This document shows, piece by piece, positions 16,853-26,882 of a stretch of DNA of 64,000 bases. A program made the translations under genes and the position numbers. The DNA comes from Streptomyces spinoverrucosus (GTDB taxonomy: Bacteria; Actinomycetota; Actinomycetes; Streptomycetales; Streptomycetaceae). The notes beneath the pieces were generated by a model. It searched no databases. It was not told the origin of the DNA and saw only the letters and a program-made list of their open reading frames with translations. The stretch is from NCBI RefSeq assembly GCF_015712165.1, contig NZ_JADPZX010000001.1, positions 7,521,501 to 7,585,500 on the forward strand, read 5' to 3'. How positions within the stretch are numbered: position 1 is the first letter of the stretch; every line of letters begins with the position of its first letter.

Positions 16853-18718
16853 TCACATGGCCGACGGGTCCTGCGGCCCCCGCCCCGACAGCACCTCGCC
16901 GTACGCCTGCATCAGATCGGGCAACCGCAGCGTCGACAGATCCTCCCGCGACAGTGCCCCCGGGTAGGCCGACAACCGCAGATCCCGGTACGCACAGCTC
17001 TTCTCGTACAGCGTGCGCAGGAACCGCCCGTTGCCCAGCTCGTCGATCCACCCCTGGTCGACCACGTGCCCCGCGATCGACCGCAGCTCGTCCAGCGACT
17101 CCTCGTCCCACCGGTCGCCGTTCTCGGCGGCCAGTACCTCGCCGATCGCGGTGAGTTCGAGGGGGCGGTACGAGGGGAAATCCACGCGGGTCGTGAAGCG
17201 GGAGGACAGCCCGGGGTTGGCGGCGAGCAGGCGGTCCATGCCCTCCGGGTAGCCGGCCAGGATCACCACCAGGTGGTCCCGGTTGTCCTCGGCCCGCTTC
17301 AGCAGCACCTGAAGTGCCTCGTCGCCGTACGCGTCGCCCTTGCCGTAGCCGGAGTTGGACAGCGAGTAGGCCTCGTCGACGAAGAGGACGCCACCGAGCG
17401 CGGAGTCGATCAGTTCGTTGGCCTTCACCGCGGTCTGCCCGAGATACTCGCCGACCAGGTCTGCCCGCTGTGCCTCCACGAGGTGGTCGCCGCCGAGCAG
17501 CCCGAGGGCGTAGAAGACCCGGCCCAGGATGCGGGCGACCGTGGTCTTGCCGGTGCCGGACGGGCCGGAGAAGACGAAGTGCCGCTTGGGCGGCTGCACC
17601 GGCAGGCCCTGACCGGCCCGCAGCCTGGCCATGTTCAACTGTGCGGACAGGGCCTTGACCTGGCGTTTCACCGGTTCCAGTCCCACCATGCGCTCAAGCT
17701 CGGCGAGCGCCTCCTCGAGTAACGCCGGGTCGGTCGGACCGGCCGGCAGCGGCTGGGAGGGGATCACGGTCTTCTCCCGTACCGCCGGATCGGTGACCGA
17801 CGGCGGCGGACCGGTGGGCGGTGGCGCGGGGTCGGAGAGTCTCAGGTCCCGGCCCTCGGTGCCGAACAGCGGGTCGAGCGCGTCGGGGCCGTCGACGCTG
17901 TCCTGCCCGGCGCCGGTGAGCGCGATCGAGGCGAGGTCGGCGGCGTCGTCGTATCCGTCGCCCTCGGCGATCGCCGCGAGTCGCGCGGAGGTGTCCATGA
18001 AGGCGGGGTCGACGCGGTGCACCGCCCGGTACAGGGGGAGTGCGGCGGCGGAGCGGCCGGTGCCCTCGTGGGCGCGGGCGAGCCAGTAGCGCAGCTCCTT
18101 GCGTTGCGGCTGCTCGCTGCGGCAGCGCATCAGGGCCGCCGACAGCAGCGGCTCGGCCTGCCCGTACATCTCCAGCCGGACCCGGGCCATCCCGCCGAAG
18201 AGGCCGGCCTCGATACCGAGCAGGGGATCGTCGAGCAGCGGGTCGGTGTGCCGTACCAACTGCTCCCAGTCCTTGACCAGGTAGGCGCGGCAGGCGTGCA
18301 GGAAGCGCACCTGTGGGTCGGTGTCGATCGGCGGCAGGCCCGCGAGGGCGCGATCCAGCTCCGGGACGTGGCGGCCGTCCAGCCAGTGCGAGGCGTGCGC
18401 GAGCAGCAGGTCGCGGGGGCTCTCCAGCACGGGCTGCACCCACCAGCCCAGCCAGTACCAGGAGTTGAGCGTGCGCCGGTGCCGGGCGCGCTGCTCGCCG
18501 AAGCGGTCCCGGTGCCGGAACATCCTTAAGAGCGCGGTCGTCGTGTCCACCCGCAGCGCGTGCAGCCCGAGCCAGCCGTCGGCCATGCCCGGGTCCAGCC
18601 GCACGGCGGCGCGGAACTCCTCCTCCGCCTGCGGATACGCGCCCATGGTGTAGGCGTCCACGCCGCGTAGCCAGGCCAGGTCGGCCGGGGCCTCGGGGCC
18701 CTGCGTGCCGAAGTCCAT
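16853..18718 (-). CDS. EccA/CbxX-like AAA+ ATPase with N-terminal TPR domain
   Basis: This encodes a 621-residue cytoplasmic protein. Residues about 1-280 are TPR-like helical repeats (WLRGVDAYTMGAYPQAEEEFRAA opens them). A Pro-rich linker (about 290-345) follows, then a CbxX/CFQX-type AAA module with Walker A GPSGTGKT (Lys391) and Walker B GGVLFVDEAYSL. SRFTTRVDFPSYRP supplies the arginine-finger region. This order matches EccA, the cytosolic ATPase of ESX (type VII) secretion, and SpoVK-like proteins. No EsxA/B, EccB/C/D or mycosin gene is nearby, so it may act outside ESX. The ATG at 18718 follows GGGGGGACG; longer frames do not look like protein. Confidence 0.85.
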   Translation of the reverse strand: MDFGTQGPEAPADLAWLRGVDAYTMGAYPQAEEEFRAAVRLDPGMADGWLGLHALRVDTTTALLRMFRHRDRFGEQRARHRRTLNSWYWLGWWVQPVLESPRDLLLAHASHWLDGRHVPELDRALAGLPPIDTDPQVRFLHACRAYLVKDWEQLVRHTDPLLDDPLLGIEAGLFGGMARVRLEMYGQAEPLLSAALMRCRSEQPQRKELRYWLARAHEGTGRSAAALPLYRAVHRVDPAFMDTSARLAAIAEGDGYDDAADLASIALTGAGQDSVDGPDALDPLFGTEGRDLRLSDPAPPPTGPPPSVTDPAVREKTVIPSQPLPAGPTDPALLEEALAELERMVGLEPVKRQVKALSAQLNMARLRAGQGLPVQPPKRHFVFSGPSGTGKTTVARILGRVFYALGLLGGDHLVEAQRADLVGEYLGQTAVKANELIDSALGGVLFVDEAYSLSNSGYGKGDAYGDEALQVLLKRAEDNRDHLVVILAGYPEGMDRLLAANPGLSSRFTTRVDFPSYRPLELTAIGEVLAAENGDRWDEESLDELRSIAGHVVDQGWIDELGNGRFLRTLYEKSCAYRDLRLSAYPGALSREDLSTLRLPDLMQAYGEVLSGRGPQDPSAM

Positions 18719-19000
18719 CACGTCCCCCCACAAACCGTGCCCCCGCTGGTTCGCCGCCGGGCCGTCGCCCGTCGGCCGACTTTGGTCGAACCGCTGTGCC
18801 GCGGACCGGAGTTGCAACGGTGCGCGGAGCAGCCGTCCACAGGTCGCACCGAGGGCATCGTACCCGCGGGTCGGTGCCCGTCGAAGGGTGCGACAGGGGG
18901 CGTTTGGCGAGGTGGGAGCAGATGGGGCGCGGTGCGCTTGGTGACCGAGGGTGAGCGGAGCGCGCCTCGGAGCGCCCGGCGGAAGTGAAGAGGACAGAAC

Positions 19001-19036
19001 GAAGCCCCCGATCACGGGGGAACAACCGGGGGCTTC
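19001..19036 (-). terminator. Terminator hairpin between uridine-kinase-like and AAA genes
   Basis: GAAGCCCCCG (19001-19010) pairs perfectly with CGGGGGCTTC (19027-19036) around a 16-nt loop that itself contains a G-run. It lies 115 bp downstream of the minus-strand kinase gene. The rest of the 433-bp gap (18719-19151) shows no further gene. The part next to 18718 should hold the AAA gene promoter, but none is clear. Confidence 0.65.
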
Positions 19037-19151
19037 GCGTCTGTCGGCGACCTCGATTGGCCGCACATTGAGAACGTAAGTCCTGTACGGCCCCCCGGTC
19101 AAGCCGAGTTGAAGCGGTCGGCCAAGTTCGGCCGCAAGGGTCTTCACAAGT

Positions 19152-19808
19152 TCAGCACATTGCGGATGGCCCGTCACCGTGCGTCACATCCTGGTCCGGA
19201 CCAGTCGACCCCGCCGGTCCCGACAGCACCTCGTACCCCGTGTGCAACGGATGCACCAACAGGTCGGCGAAGGGCCGCGAGGGATCCTCGGCGAAATGCC
19301 GTCGCTCCGCGGTGACCCATCCGGCCCAGAACTCCCGCTGTTCCTCCCCGTCCCGCAACTGCCCCCGCGCCCAGGCGTCCTCGTGCGGCAGTTCCAGCCA
19401 CAGCAGATGCGCCAGATGGGGGCGCAGGGCGCGGCGGCCGGCGCCGACGCCCTCGACGAGGATCACCGGCGCCGGCGGCAGCGGGCGGGGCGGGCCGAAG
19501 TGGCGGGCCCGCCAGTCGTAGGGGGCGTAGTGGGCGGTCTCTCCCCGGCCGAGGGGTTCGATCACCTGGTCGAGCAGGCGGTCGGTCCATGCGAACAGCT
19601 CGTCATGGCTGGCGATGTCGTCGAGGTGCAGCACCGGCGCGCCGCCCAGCGCGTTCGCCAACTGCCCGGCGAACGTGGTCTTTCCGGAGCCCGCGTGCCC
19701 GTCGACGCCGATCAGGCGGACCGGGCCGCAGGACGGGGGCAGGGCGCGCAGTCGGCGGGCGAGTCCGGACAGCGCGGTGGGCGGGGCGAGGCGGTACGAG
19801 TGCGACAC
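19152..19808 (-). CDS. Uridine kinase-like P-loop protein
   Basis: This encodes a 218-residue cytoplasmic protein with a P-loop close to the N-terminus (IGVDGHAGSGKTTFAGQLA). HLDDIASHDELFAWTDRLL and APYDWRARHFG follow, as in the uridine kinase/phosphoribulokinase-like family. It would phosphorylate a nucleoside or a related small molecule. The GTG at 19808 is chosen because homology begins about 25 residues later. An in-frame ATG at 19862 would add 18 residues and cannot be excluded. The gene is divergent from the secreted peptidase at 19969. True substrate specificity is unknown, because many actinobacterial members are only annotated by similarity. Confidence 0.78.
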   Translation of the reverse strand: MSHSYRLAPPTALSGLARRLRALPPSCGPVRLIGVDGHAGSGKTTFAGQLANALGGAPVLHLDDIASHDELFAWTDRLLDQVIEPLGRGETAHYAPYDWRARHFGPPRPLPPAPVILVEGVGAGRRALRPHLAHLLWLELPHEDAWARGQLRDGEEQREFWAGWVTAERRHFAEDPSRPFADLLVHPLHTGYEVLSGPAGSTGPDQDVTHGDGPSAMC

Positions 19809-19968
19809 GCCCTCATCATCTCCCAGCTCATGCCAGTGGTCCCGACCAATATTGGCGGGCATGGCACGCCCCGAGGTGCTGGCAGTGGCGGCCTCCTGCG
19901 GCCATAGTTGGCGCACACATCCGTGCACCGGACCCCGTCCCGACTCGGACCCTGGGAGTCATCCGCCC

Positions 19969-21345
19969 ATGAGCAGAGACGAACAGCCGTCCCGCAGAGC
20001 CCTCCTGGCCGCCGCGGTCGCCGCCGCCGTCGCGGGCAGCGCGAGCCCGGCGGCGGCCGCCCCGTCCGCCCCCGCCGAGGACCCGGTGCCGGCCGACCCC
20101 GCCAAGGCGCCGGCCCGCCCGGTCGACAACCGCTTCTGGACGACGTACACCGACTGGCGCGGTGGCACCGCCCAAGGCACCGGTGCCGTCCCCGGCACCC
20201 GCCCCGGCGTGGCGATCGTCACCCCGCTCGGCACCACCACCTACCCCGACCCGCACACCGGCAGGACCTCCACCTGGGAGTACGCGACCTGGACCACCCC
20301 GGTCCACAAGCTCGCCGTCCCCGCGACGGAGGTCATCGCCTCCTGGAACGCGCACACCCCCGCCGGCACCTGGATCCAGGTCGACCTGCGCGGCACCTAC
20401 TCCGACGGTACGGACACGCCCTGGTACGTCATGGGCCGCTGGGCGGCCGGCGACCGGGACATCAGGCGCACCTCGGTGGACGACCAGACCGACGGCAGGA
20501 GCACGATCTGGACGGACACCCTCGCCGTCGACGACCCGGGATCGGGCCTGCGTCTCACCTCGTACCGGCTGCGTCTGACCCTCTACCGCAAGCCCGGTAC
20601 CCGGCTCACCCCCACGGTCTGGCGGCTCGGCGCGATGGGCTCCGACGTCCCGGACCGCTTCACGGTCCCGGCCTCCACGCCCCGGCTCGCCAAGGAACTG
20701 ATCGTGCCGAGGTACTCACAGGACATTCACAAGGGGCAGTATCCCGAGTACGACAACGGCGGCGAGGCCTGGTGCAGCCCCACCTCCTCGCAGATGATCA
20801 TCGAGTACTGGGGCGGCCGGCTCACCGGGGAGCAGCTGTCCTGGGTCGATCCGGACTACGCCGACCCGCAGGTGTGCCACGCGGCCCGGTACACGTACGA
20901 CTACCAGTACGCCGGCTGCGGCAACTGGCCCTTCAACGCCGCCTACGCGGCGACCTTCCGGGACCTTCAGGGGGTGGTCACCCGGCTCTCCTCGCTCACC
21001 GATCTGGAGACGCTGATCGCGGCCGGTGTCCCGGCCATAACGTCCCAGTCCTTCCTGGCGAAGGAGCTGACGGGCGCGGGCTACGGCACCGCCGGCCACC
21101 TGATGACCGTGATCGGCTTCACCGCCGACGGCGACGTGATCGCCAACGACCCGGCGTCGCCGAGCAACCAGGCCGTGCGGCGGGTCTACGACCGGCGTGA
21201 GTGGGAGAACATCTGGCTCAGGACCAAGCGGTACAACGCCTCCGGCAACGTCGTCTCCGGCACCGGCGGTGTCTGCTACCTGTACTTCCCCGCGCAGCCG
21301 ACCACCCGTCAACGGCTGGCGCTCGCGGCGGTGGGGGTGCGCTGA
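19969..21345 (+). CDS. Secreted C39-like cysteine peptidase
   Basis: This encodes 458 residues. An N-terminal twin-arginine-like signal (SRDEQPSRRALLAAAVAAAV, cleavage near SPAAAAP) directs export. Residues about 75-235 are a beta-rich domain. The C-terminal half is a peptidase C39-like fold with catalytic Cys269 in GEAWCSPTSSQM, His377 in AGHLMTVIGF and Asp394 in IANDPASPS. Bacteriocin-processing C39 peptidases sit on ABC transporters; this free secreted form has no transporter partner and its substrate is unknown. The ATG at 19969 follows GGGAG. A strong hairpin lies immediately downstream. Confidence 0.85.
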   Translation: MSRDEQPSRRALLAAAVAAAVAGSASPAAAAPSAPAEDPVPADPAKAPARPVDNRFWTTYTDWRGGTAQGTGAVPGTRPGVAIVTPLGTTTYPDPHTGRTSTWEYATWTTPVHKLAVPATEVIASWNAHTPAGTWIQVDLRGTYSDGTDTPWYVMGRWAAGDRDIRRTSVDDQTDGRSTIWTDTLAVDDPGSGLRLTSYRLRLTLYRKPGTRLTPTVWRLGAMGSDVPDRFTVPASTPRLAKELIVPRYSQDIHKGQYPEYDNGGEAWCSPTSSQMIIEYWGGRLTGEQLSWVDPDYADPQVCHAARYTYDYQYAGCGNWPFNAAYAATFRDLQGVVTRLSSLTDLETLIAAGVPAITSQSFLAKELTGAGYGTAGHLMTVIGFTADGDVIANDPASPSNQAVRRVYDRREWENIWLRTKRYNASGNVVSGTGGVCYLYFPAQPTTRQRLALAAVGVR

Positions 21346-21356
21346 ACCGGCCCGCG

Positions 21357-21385
21357 ACGGCCCCCGGCTCCGCGTCGGGGGCCGT
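21357..21385 (+). terminator. Terminator hairpin after the C39-like peptidase
   Basis: ACGGCCCCCG and CGGGGGCCGT form a perfect 10-bp stem around a 9-nt loop, starting 11 bp after the peptidase stop. Confidence 0.75.
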
Positions 21386-21507
21386 TCGCTGTGACCAACG
21401 TCTCCGCCACAAAAGCCGCTGCCGGTGGCAAGGTGGACAGATCGGTGGGTGCGCCCACTGAACGGTGGGGGGAGTCCACTGCACGCACGACACACCAGCG
21501 AGAGACC

Positions 21508-21648
21508 ATGACCGCACAGTCAGCCACCGCCACCCGTGTCCGTACCGGCGGCCCCAAGGACGACGGCCCGAAGATCGTCGAACACATCATGGGCTGGACC
21601 CTCGTCGTGGTGCTCGCGATGCTGCTGACGCAGCTGGGACTGATGTGA
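21508..21648 (+). CDS. Small single-pass membrane protein
   Basis: This encodes 46 residues from the ATG at 21508. A charged cytosolic segment (GGPKDDGPKIVEH) leads into one hydrophobic helix (WTLVVVLAMLLTQLGL) that ends the protein. A weak GAGAG precedes the start. In-frame codons reach back to 21391, but the shorter protein is the more natural one. It sits 65 bp before the TetR gene and may be co-transcribed. Small membrane peptides of this type are common in Streptomyces and usually uncharacterised. Confidence 0.6.
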   Translation: MTAQSATATRVRTGGPKDDGPKIVEHIMGWTLVVVLAMLLTQLGLM

Positions 21649-21713
21649 CCTGACGGGTGGGGCGACCTGCCATACTGCGAAGGTCCCGCCGCCCGTTGGA
21701 ACCAGGGTCGAAA

Positions 21714-22373
21714 TTGAATATCAGTCACCAGCGCGACGCCGCCCGTCCCCGGGCGCGCGGCACCGAACGTTCGGCGGCGCGCCGCGCCGAACTCCTCGCC
21801 ATCGGGCGGAGGTTGTTCGCCGACACGTCCTACGACGCGCTCTCGATGGACGACATCGCCCGCCAGGCCCATGTCGCCAAGGGGCTGATCTACTACTACT
21901 TCCGGTCCAAGCGCGGCTACTACCTGGCCATCGTCCAGGACTCGGTCACCGACCTGGTCACCTTCGCGGCCGGCGGCCTGGAGCTCGCCCCCGTGGACCG
22001 GGTGCACCGCACGATCGACGGCTATCTGCGCTACGCCGAGCACAACCACGCCGCGTACCGCACGATCGTCAGCGGCGGCGTCGGCTTCGACACCGAGGTG
22101 CAGGCCATCCGGGACGAGGTGCGCGAGGTGATCGTCGGGACCATCGCCGAAGGGGCGTACGGCCGACGGGAGATCGCCCCGCTGGCGCGCATGGGCCTGC
22201 TCGGCTGGGTGTGCGGCGTCGAGGGCACGACCCTCGACTGGATCGACCGCCCCGAACTCACCCGCGACACCATGCGCGAACTGCTGGTCAAGACACTGGG
22301 CGGCGCCCTGCGGGCGATCGAGGACCTGGACCCCGCGTACCCGGCGCCGGAGCCCGCCCGCCGGGACGGGTGA
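21714..22373 (+). CDS. TetR-family transcriptional regulator
   Basis: This encodes 219 residues if the TTG at 21714 is used. The N-terminal helix-turn-helix (about 22-68) contains LLAIGRRLFADTSYDALSMD, DIARQAHVAKGLIYYYFRSK and RGYYLAIVQ, the TetR signature. The C-terminal ligand domain is less conserved (RVHRTIDGYLRYAEHNHAAY). An AGGG lies 9 bp before the TTG. A GTG at 21657 is possible but would add 19 residues with no similarity. The regulated gene is not obvious: the upstream small membrane protein or the regulator itself is likeliest. It ends at a bidirectional terminator. Confidence 0.86.
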   Translation: MNISHQRDAARPRARGTERSAARRAELLAIGRRLFADTSYDALSMDDIARQAHVAKGLIYYYFRSKRGYYLAIVQDSVTDLVTFAAGGLELAPVDRVHRTIDGYLRYAEHNHAAYRTIVSGGVGFDTEVQAIRDEVREVIVGTIAEGAYGRREIAPLARMGLLGWVCGVEGTTLDWIDRPELTRDTMRELLVKTLGGALRAIEDLDPAYPAPEPARRDG

Positions 22374-22379
22374 GCAAGG

Positions 22380-22406
22380 GGGCGGAGGTCCGGTGAACCT
22401 CCGCCC
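22380..22406. terminator. Bidirectional terminator between tetR and chitinase
   Basis: GGGCGGAGGT and ACCTCCGCCC form a perfect 10-bp stem with a 7-nt loop. It lies 6 bp after the TetR stop and 7 bp after the convergent chitinase gene ends at 22414, so it serves both strands. Confidence 0.8.
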
Positions 22407-22413
22407 GTCGCCG

Positions 22414-23646
<1,233 letters not shown>

Positions 23647-23725
23647 CGGGTGTCTCCTCGTGGGGGAGAGGCGGACTGCCGATTGGCATGAACGCGATGA
23701 CGCGCTGGTGGTCCGACACAGTAGG

Positions 23726-23759
23726 AGGACTAGACCAGTTGGGTCAATGGTGCGGACCA
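23726..23759 (-). promoter_or_regulatory. Chitinase promoter with 12-bp direct repeats, second copy
   Basis: On the minus strand TGGTCCGCACCA (23748-23759) and TGGTCTAGTCCT (23726-23737) are separated by exactly 10 bp, with TTGACC in the spacer as a -35 element. The downstream repeat is identical to that of the first chitinase. It lies 80 bp before the ATG. Confidence 0.82.
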
Positions 23760-23968
23760 ATTTCCGGAGATGGGGAATTCTTGAAGTGAGCGGTCGTTAA
23801 CCGGTGACTCGGTGCCTCCGATCGGGCATACTCACAGCGCGCAGCCGCTGGTCAGCAGCTTTCGTGACCCGGGAGCACGAGCATCGGCCGCATCAGTGAG
23901 ACCCCGGCGGCGTCGCCCACCCACGGCGCACGTCCGCCGCCGCGCCCGAAAGGGAGGAGAGCGTCGCC

Positions 23969-25141
23969 ATGCCCGACCGCGCCCCGCAGCCGGTGGACCG
24001 ACTACTGCCCACGGACGAGGCCCGGGACCTGATCTCGCTTGTCCGCGACATCGCGCACGGCGAGATCGCCCCGCAGGCGGCCGAGGAGGAGGACGCCGGA
24101 CGCTTCCCACGCGACGTCTTCACCCTGCTCTCCCGGTCGGGGCTGCTCGGCCTGCCCTACGACTCCGAGTACGGCGGCGGCGACCAGCCGTACGAGGTCT
24201 ACCTCCAGGTCCTCGAAGAGCTCGCCATGGCCCGGCTGACCGTCGGCCTCGGCGTCAGCGTGCACACCCTCGCCTCCTACGCCCTCGCCGCCTACGGCAC
24301 CAAGGAACAGCAGGTCGAACACCTGCCCGCGATCCTCGCCGGCGGCCTGCTCGGTGCGTACTGCCTGTCCGAACCGGCGTCCGGCTCCGACGCGGCCTCC
24401 CTGCGCACCAAGGCGGTCCGGGACGGCGACGACTGGGTGATCACCGGCACCAAGGCCTGGATCACGCACGGCGGCGTCGCCGACTTCTACACCGTCATGG
24501 CCCGCACCGGCGAGGAGGGCCCGCGCGGCATCACCGCGTTCCTGGTGCCCGGCGACGCCGAGGGGCTGAGCGCCGCGGCGCCGGAGAAGAAGATGGGCAT
24601 GAAGGGCTCGCCCACCGCCCAGATCCACCTCGACGGCGTACGCGTCCCCGACGCCCGGCGCCTCGGCGAGGAGGGCCAGGGCTTCGCGATCGCCCTGTCC
24701 GCGCTGGACTCCGGGCGACTGGGCATCGCGGCCTGTGCGATCGGCCTGGCCCAGGCGGCGCTCGACGAGGCGGTCGCGTACGCCACCCAGCGCAGGCAGT
24801 TCGGCCGGCCGATCGCCGACTTCCAGGGGCTGCGCTTCATGCTCGCCGACATGGCGACGCAGATCGAGGCGGGCCGCGCGCTGTACCTCGCGGCGGCACG
24901 GCTGCGCGACGCCGGGCGGCCCTTCGCCCGGCAGGCGGCGATGGCCAAGCTGCACTGCACCGACGCCGCCATGAAGGTCACCACGGACGCCGTCCAGATC
25001 CTCGGCGGCTACGGCTACACCGCCGACTTCCCGGCCGAGCGCTACATGCGCGAGGCCAAGGTCCTCCAGATCGTCGAGGGCACCAACCAGATCCAGCGGA
25101 TGGTCATCGCCCGTCACCTCGCGGGTCCGGAGACGCGCTGA
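23969..25141 (+). CDS. Acyl-CoA dehydrogenase
   Basis: This encodes a 390-residue cytoplasmic flavoenzyme that introduces the alpha-beta double bond into acyl-CoA. The N-terminal helical domain leads to the flavin strand with AYCLSEPASGSDAASLRTKA and WVITGTKAWITHGG. The C-terminal domain has RRQFGRPIADFQGLRFMLAD, QILGGYGYTADFPAERYMRE and the catalytic base Glu370 in IVEGTNQIQRM, placed as in short-chain enzymes. The ATG at 23969 follows GGGAGGAG. It is near an APH-fold phosphotransferase gene at 26876, a pairing seen in 4-hydroxyacid degradation, but chain-length specificity cannot be read here. The last 38 bp overlap a small convergent frame. Confidence 0.93.
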   Translation: MPDRAPQPVDRLLPTDEARDLISLVRDIAHGEIAPQAAEEEDAGRFPRDVFTLLSRSGLLGLPYDSEYGGGDQPYEVYLQVLEELAMARLTVGLGVSVHTLASYALAAYGTKEQQVEHLPAILAGGLLGAYCLSEPASGSDAASLRTKAVRDGDDWVITGTKAWITHGGVADFYTVMARTGEEGPRGITAFLVPGDAEGLSAAAPEKKMGMKGSPTAQIHLDGVRVPDARRLGEEGQGFAIALSALDSGRLGIAACAIGLAQAALDEAVAYATQRRQFGRPIADFQGLRFMLADMATQIEAGRALYLAAARLRDAGRPFARQAAMAKLHCTDAAMKVTTDAVQILGGYGYTADFPAERYMREAKVLQIVEGTNQIQRMVIARHLAGPETR

Positions 25142-25388
25142 ACTGACCCCGCCTGACCAGGGGCGCCACCAGCCGGATCCACTCCGGGTCGTGGCGCCCC
25201 GGCAGAGTGCGGCCGCGGTGCGCCCAGGTGCGCATCAGGTCGCGGTAGATGGGCGGGTCGGGGAGCGGCTGCGGGGACGGGGACGGCGCTGGGGCGTGCG
25301 TGGGGCGCTGGGTCCGCGGAAGCGATTCTGCGTACCGGGGAGCTGATGCGAAGTACTGACGCCCGGTCGTGGAGGAAGTGGGGGTCAT
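25104..25388 (-). CDS. Small hypothetical protein
   Basis: This 94-codon frame starts with the ATG at 25388. The N-terminal half is Pro/Ser-rich and low in complexity. The C-terminal part, PIYRDLMRTWAHRGRTLPGR followed by HDPEWIRLVA, looks like a compact helical motif. It overlaps the end of the acyl-CoA dehydrogenase gene by 38 bp, convergently. The ribosome-binding site is weak. If it is not a gene, the 411 bp between 25141 and 25553 are empty. Confidence 0.45.
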   Translation of the reverse strand: MTPTSSTTGRQYFASAPRYAESLPRTQRPTHAPAPSPSPQPLPDPPIYRDLMRTWAHRGRTLPGRHDPEWIRLVAPLVRRGQFSASPDPRGDGR

Positions 25389-25552
25389 ACCTGGGCAACG
25401 CGACGGTATGCGGACAGGTCACCCACCCATGGGGTCGAGCGTGAGTTCGTAGCCCGTCCTGGTTCGGCGCCTCGGACGGGTCCTGTTCCGTGTCTGGTCG
25501 TCGACGCGAGCCTGACGTACCGTCAACTGCACCGTGTCCAGGGAGGTTTGCC

Positions 25553-26674
25553 GTGGCCGACGACCGTCCGGTGCCGCTCGACGACTACCCGGTCCACCAG
25601 GTGCCCCTGTCGATGAAGCACGTCGCGACGGGGGACCGGAACGCCTACGACCGCAGCATCTTCCACGTCCTCGACCACCAGGGCCGCGCCCTGCTGATCA
25701 CCGGACTCGGCGTCTACCCCAACGCCGGCGTGATCGACGCGTACGCCACCTTTCGCTCGGGCGACACCCTGCACGCCGTCCGCGCGTCCGACGCCCTCGG
25801 CGACGACCGGATGCGCCTGGCGGTCGGCCCGCTGCGCACCCACGTCGAGCACCCGCTGCGCGAGTACGTGCTGAGCTGCGCCGCCGATCCGGCCGACCCG
25901 GACGGACTGTCGTACGAGATCCACTGGTTGGCGGACTTCCCGGCGCTGTGGGAGCCGCACCACCAGCAGCGGCGCGGCAGTCGGCTCACGCTGGAGGGGA
26001 GACGGTTCGTGCAGGCGGGCCGGTGCGTCGGCTGGATCCGGGTCGGCGGCCGGGAGATCCGCCTCAAGGCCGGCGAGTGGACCGGCACCCGCGACCGCAG
26101 CTGGGGGGTGCGGCCGATTCCCGGTGAGGACGGCGGGCGGTTCGCCGAGGAGTACCCGACCGAGGGGTTCCACTGGGTGTGGTGCCCGGTGCGTTTCGAC
26201 GACCGGTTCCTGATGGTGATCGTGCAGGAGGACGCCGACGGCTACCGCACGCTGAACGACGCGACCGTCGTACACCCGGGCCGCCGCGACCGCCAACTCG
26301 GCTGGCCCCAACCGGAGATCACGTACCGCCCCGGCACCCGGCACCCCGAACGCGCCCTGATCCACCTCGGCGACCCCCGCAAGCCGCTGGAGCTGGACGT
26401 GGAGATCCTGACGTCGTCACCGCTCGCCGTGGGCGCAGGCTATCCGCCGGCCGGCGACTGGCAGCACGGCACCTGGCACGGTCGTGACTGGACCGACCGT
26501 CGCACCTACGACCTCGCCGATCCGGCCGCGCACCCCCTCGCCGCGTACGGCGTCACCGACCACGCGGCCCGCTTCCGGCTGGACGGCGAGACCGGGTACG
26601 GCATCTTCGAGCACGGCTCGTTCGGGCGGCACGACCCGAGCGGGTTCACGGGGTTCGACTCGGTCGCGCCGTAG
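25553..26674 (+). CDS. Lipocalin/CrtC-like conserved protein of unknown function
   Basis: This encodes 373 residues with alternating beta strands and many Trp/Gly turns. Examples are YEIHWLADFPALWEPHHQQR, WTGTRDRSWGVRP and GFHWVWCPVRFDDRFLMVIV. This is the layout of the AttH/CrtC (hydroxyneurosporene synthase-like) lipocalin fold and of related DUF7064-type proteins. No signal peptide is seen. The GTG at 25553 follows GGGAGG at good spacing; earlier in-frame codons do not look like protein. It directly precedes an APH-like kinase, from which it is separated only by a tandem repeat. A hydratase or lipid-binding role is possible but not shown. Confidence 0.65.
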   Translation: MADDRPVPLDDYPVHQVPLSMKHVATGDRNAYDRSIFHVLDHQGRALLITGLGVYPNAGVIDAYATFRSGDTLHAVRASDALGDDRMRLAVGPLRTHVEHPLREYVLSCAADPADPDGLSYEIHWLADFPALWEPHHQQRRGSRLTLEGRRFVQAGRCVGWIRVGGREIRLKAGEWTGTRDRSWGVRPIPGEDGGRFAEEYPTEGFHWVWCPVRFDDRFLMVIVQEDADGYRTLNDATVVHPGRRDRQLGWPQPEITYRPGTRHPERALIHLGDPRKPLELDVEILTSSPLAVGAGYPPAGDWQHGTWHGRDWTDRRTYDLADPAAHPLAAYGVTDHAARFRLDGETGYGIFEHGSFGRHDPSGFTGFDSVAP

Positions 26675-26882
26675 TGCGGGACGGGAGGGCCCGTGGCGCA
26701 CCGCGCTGTGGTCCTGTACGGGAGGGCCCGTGGCGCACCGTGCCGCAGTCCAGGAAGGGAGGGACCCAATGGCCTCGCGCCGTAGTCCAGGACGGGAGGA
26801 GCCCGTGACGCGCGCCGTAGTCCAGGACGGGAGGAGCCCGTGACGCCGCGCCGTAGCTCAGGACGGGAGGACCCCATGGCAC
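26665..26882 (+). repeat. Six tandem copies of a ribosome-binding-site/start-codon block
   Basis: Units begin at 26665, 26702, 26739, 26776, 26811 and 26847, with spacings of 37, 37, 37, 35 and 36 bp. Each carries GGGAGG (or GGGAGGAG), then CCC or similar, and a GTG or ATG at constant offset 28-30. These possible starts are GTG 26693, GTG 26730, ATG 26769, GTG 26805, GTG 26840 and ATG 26876. Only the last two share the frame of the phosphotransferase. The first unit includes the stop region of the preceding gene. Confidence 0.9.

Noticed and set aside
19969..21345. Bacteriocin-processing peptidase with a lantibiotic-type cluster
   Set aside because: The C39-like domain is free and secreted, with no ABC transporter, precursor peptide or modification enzyme nearby.
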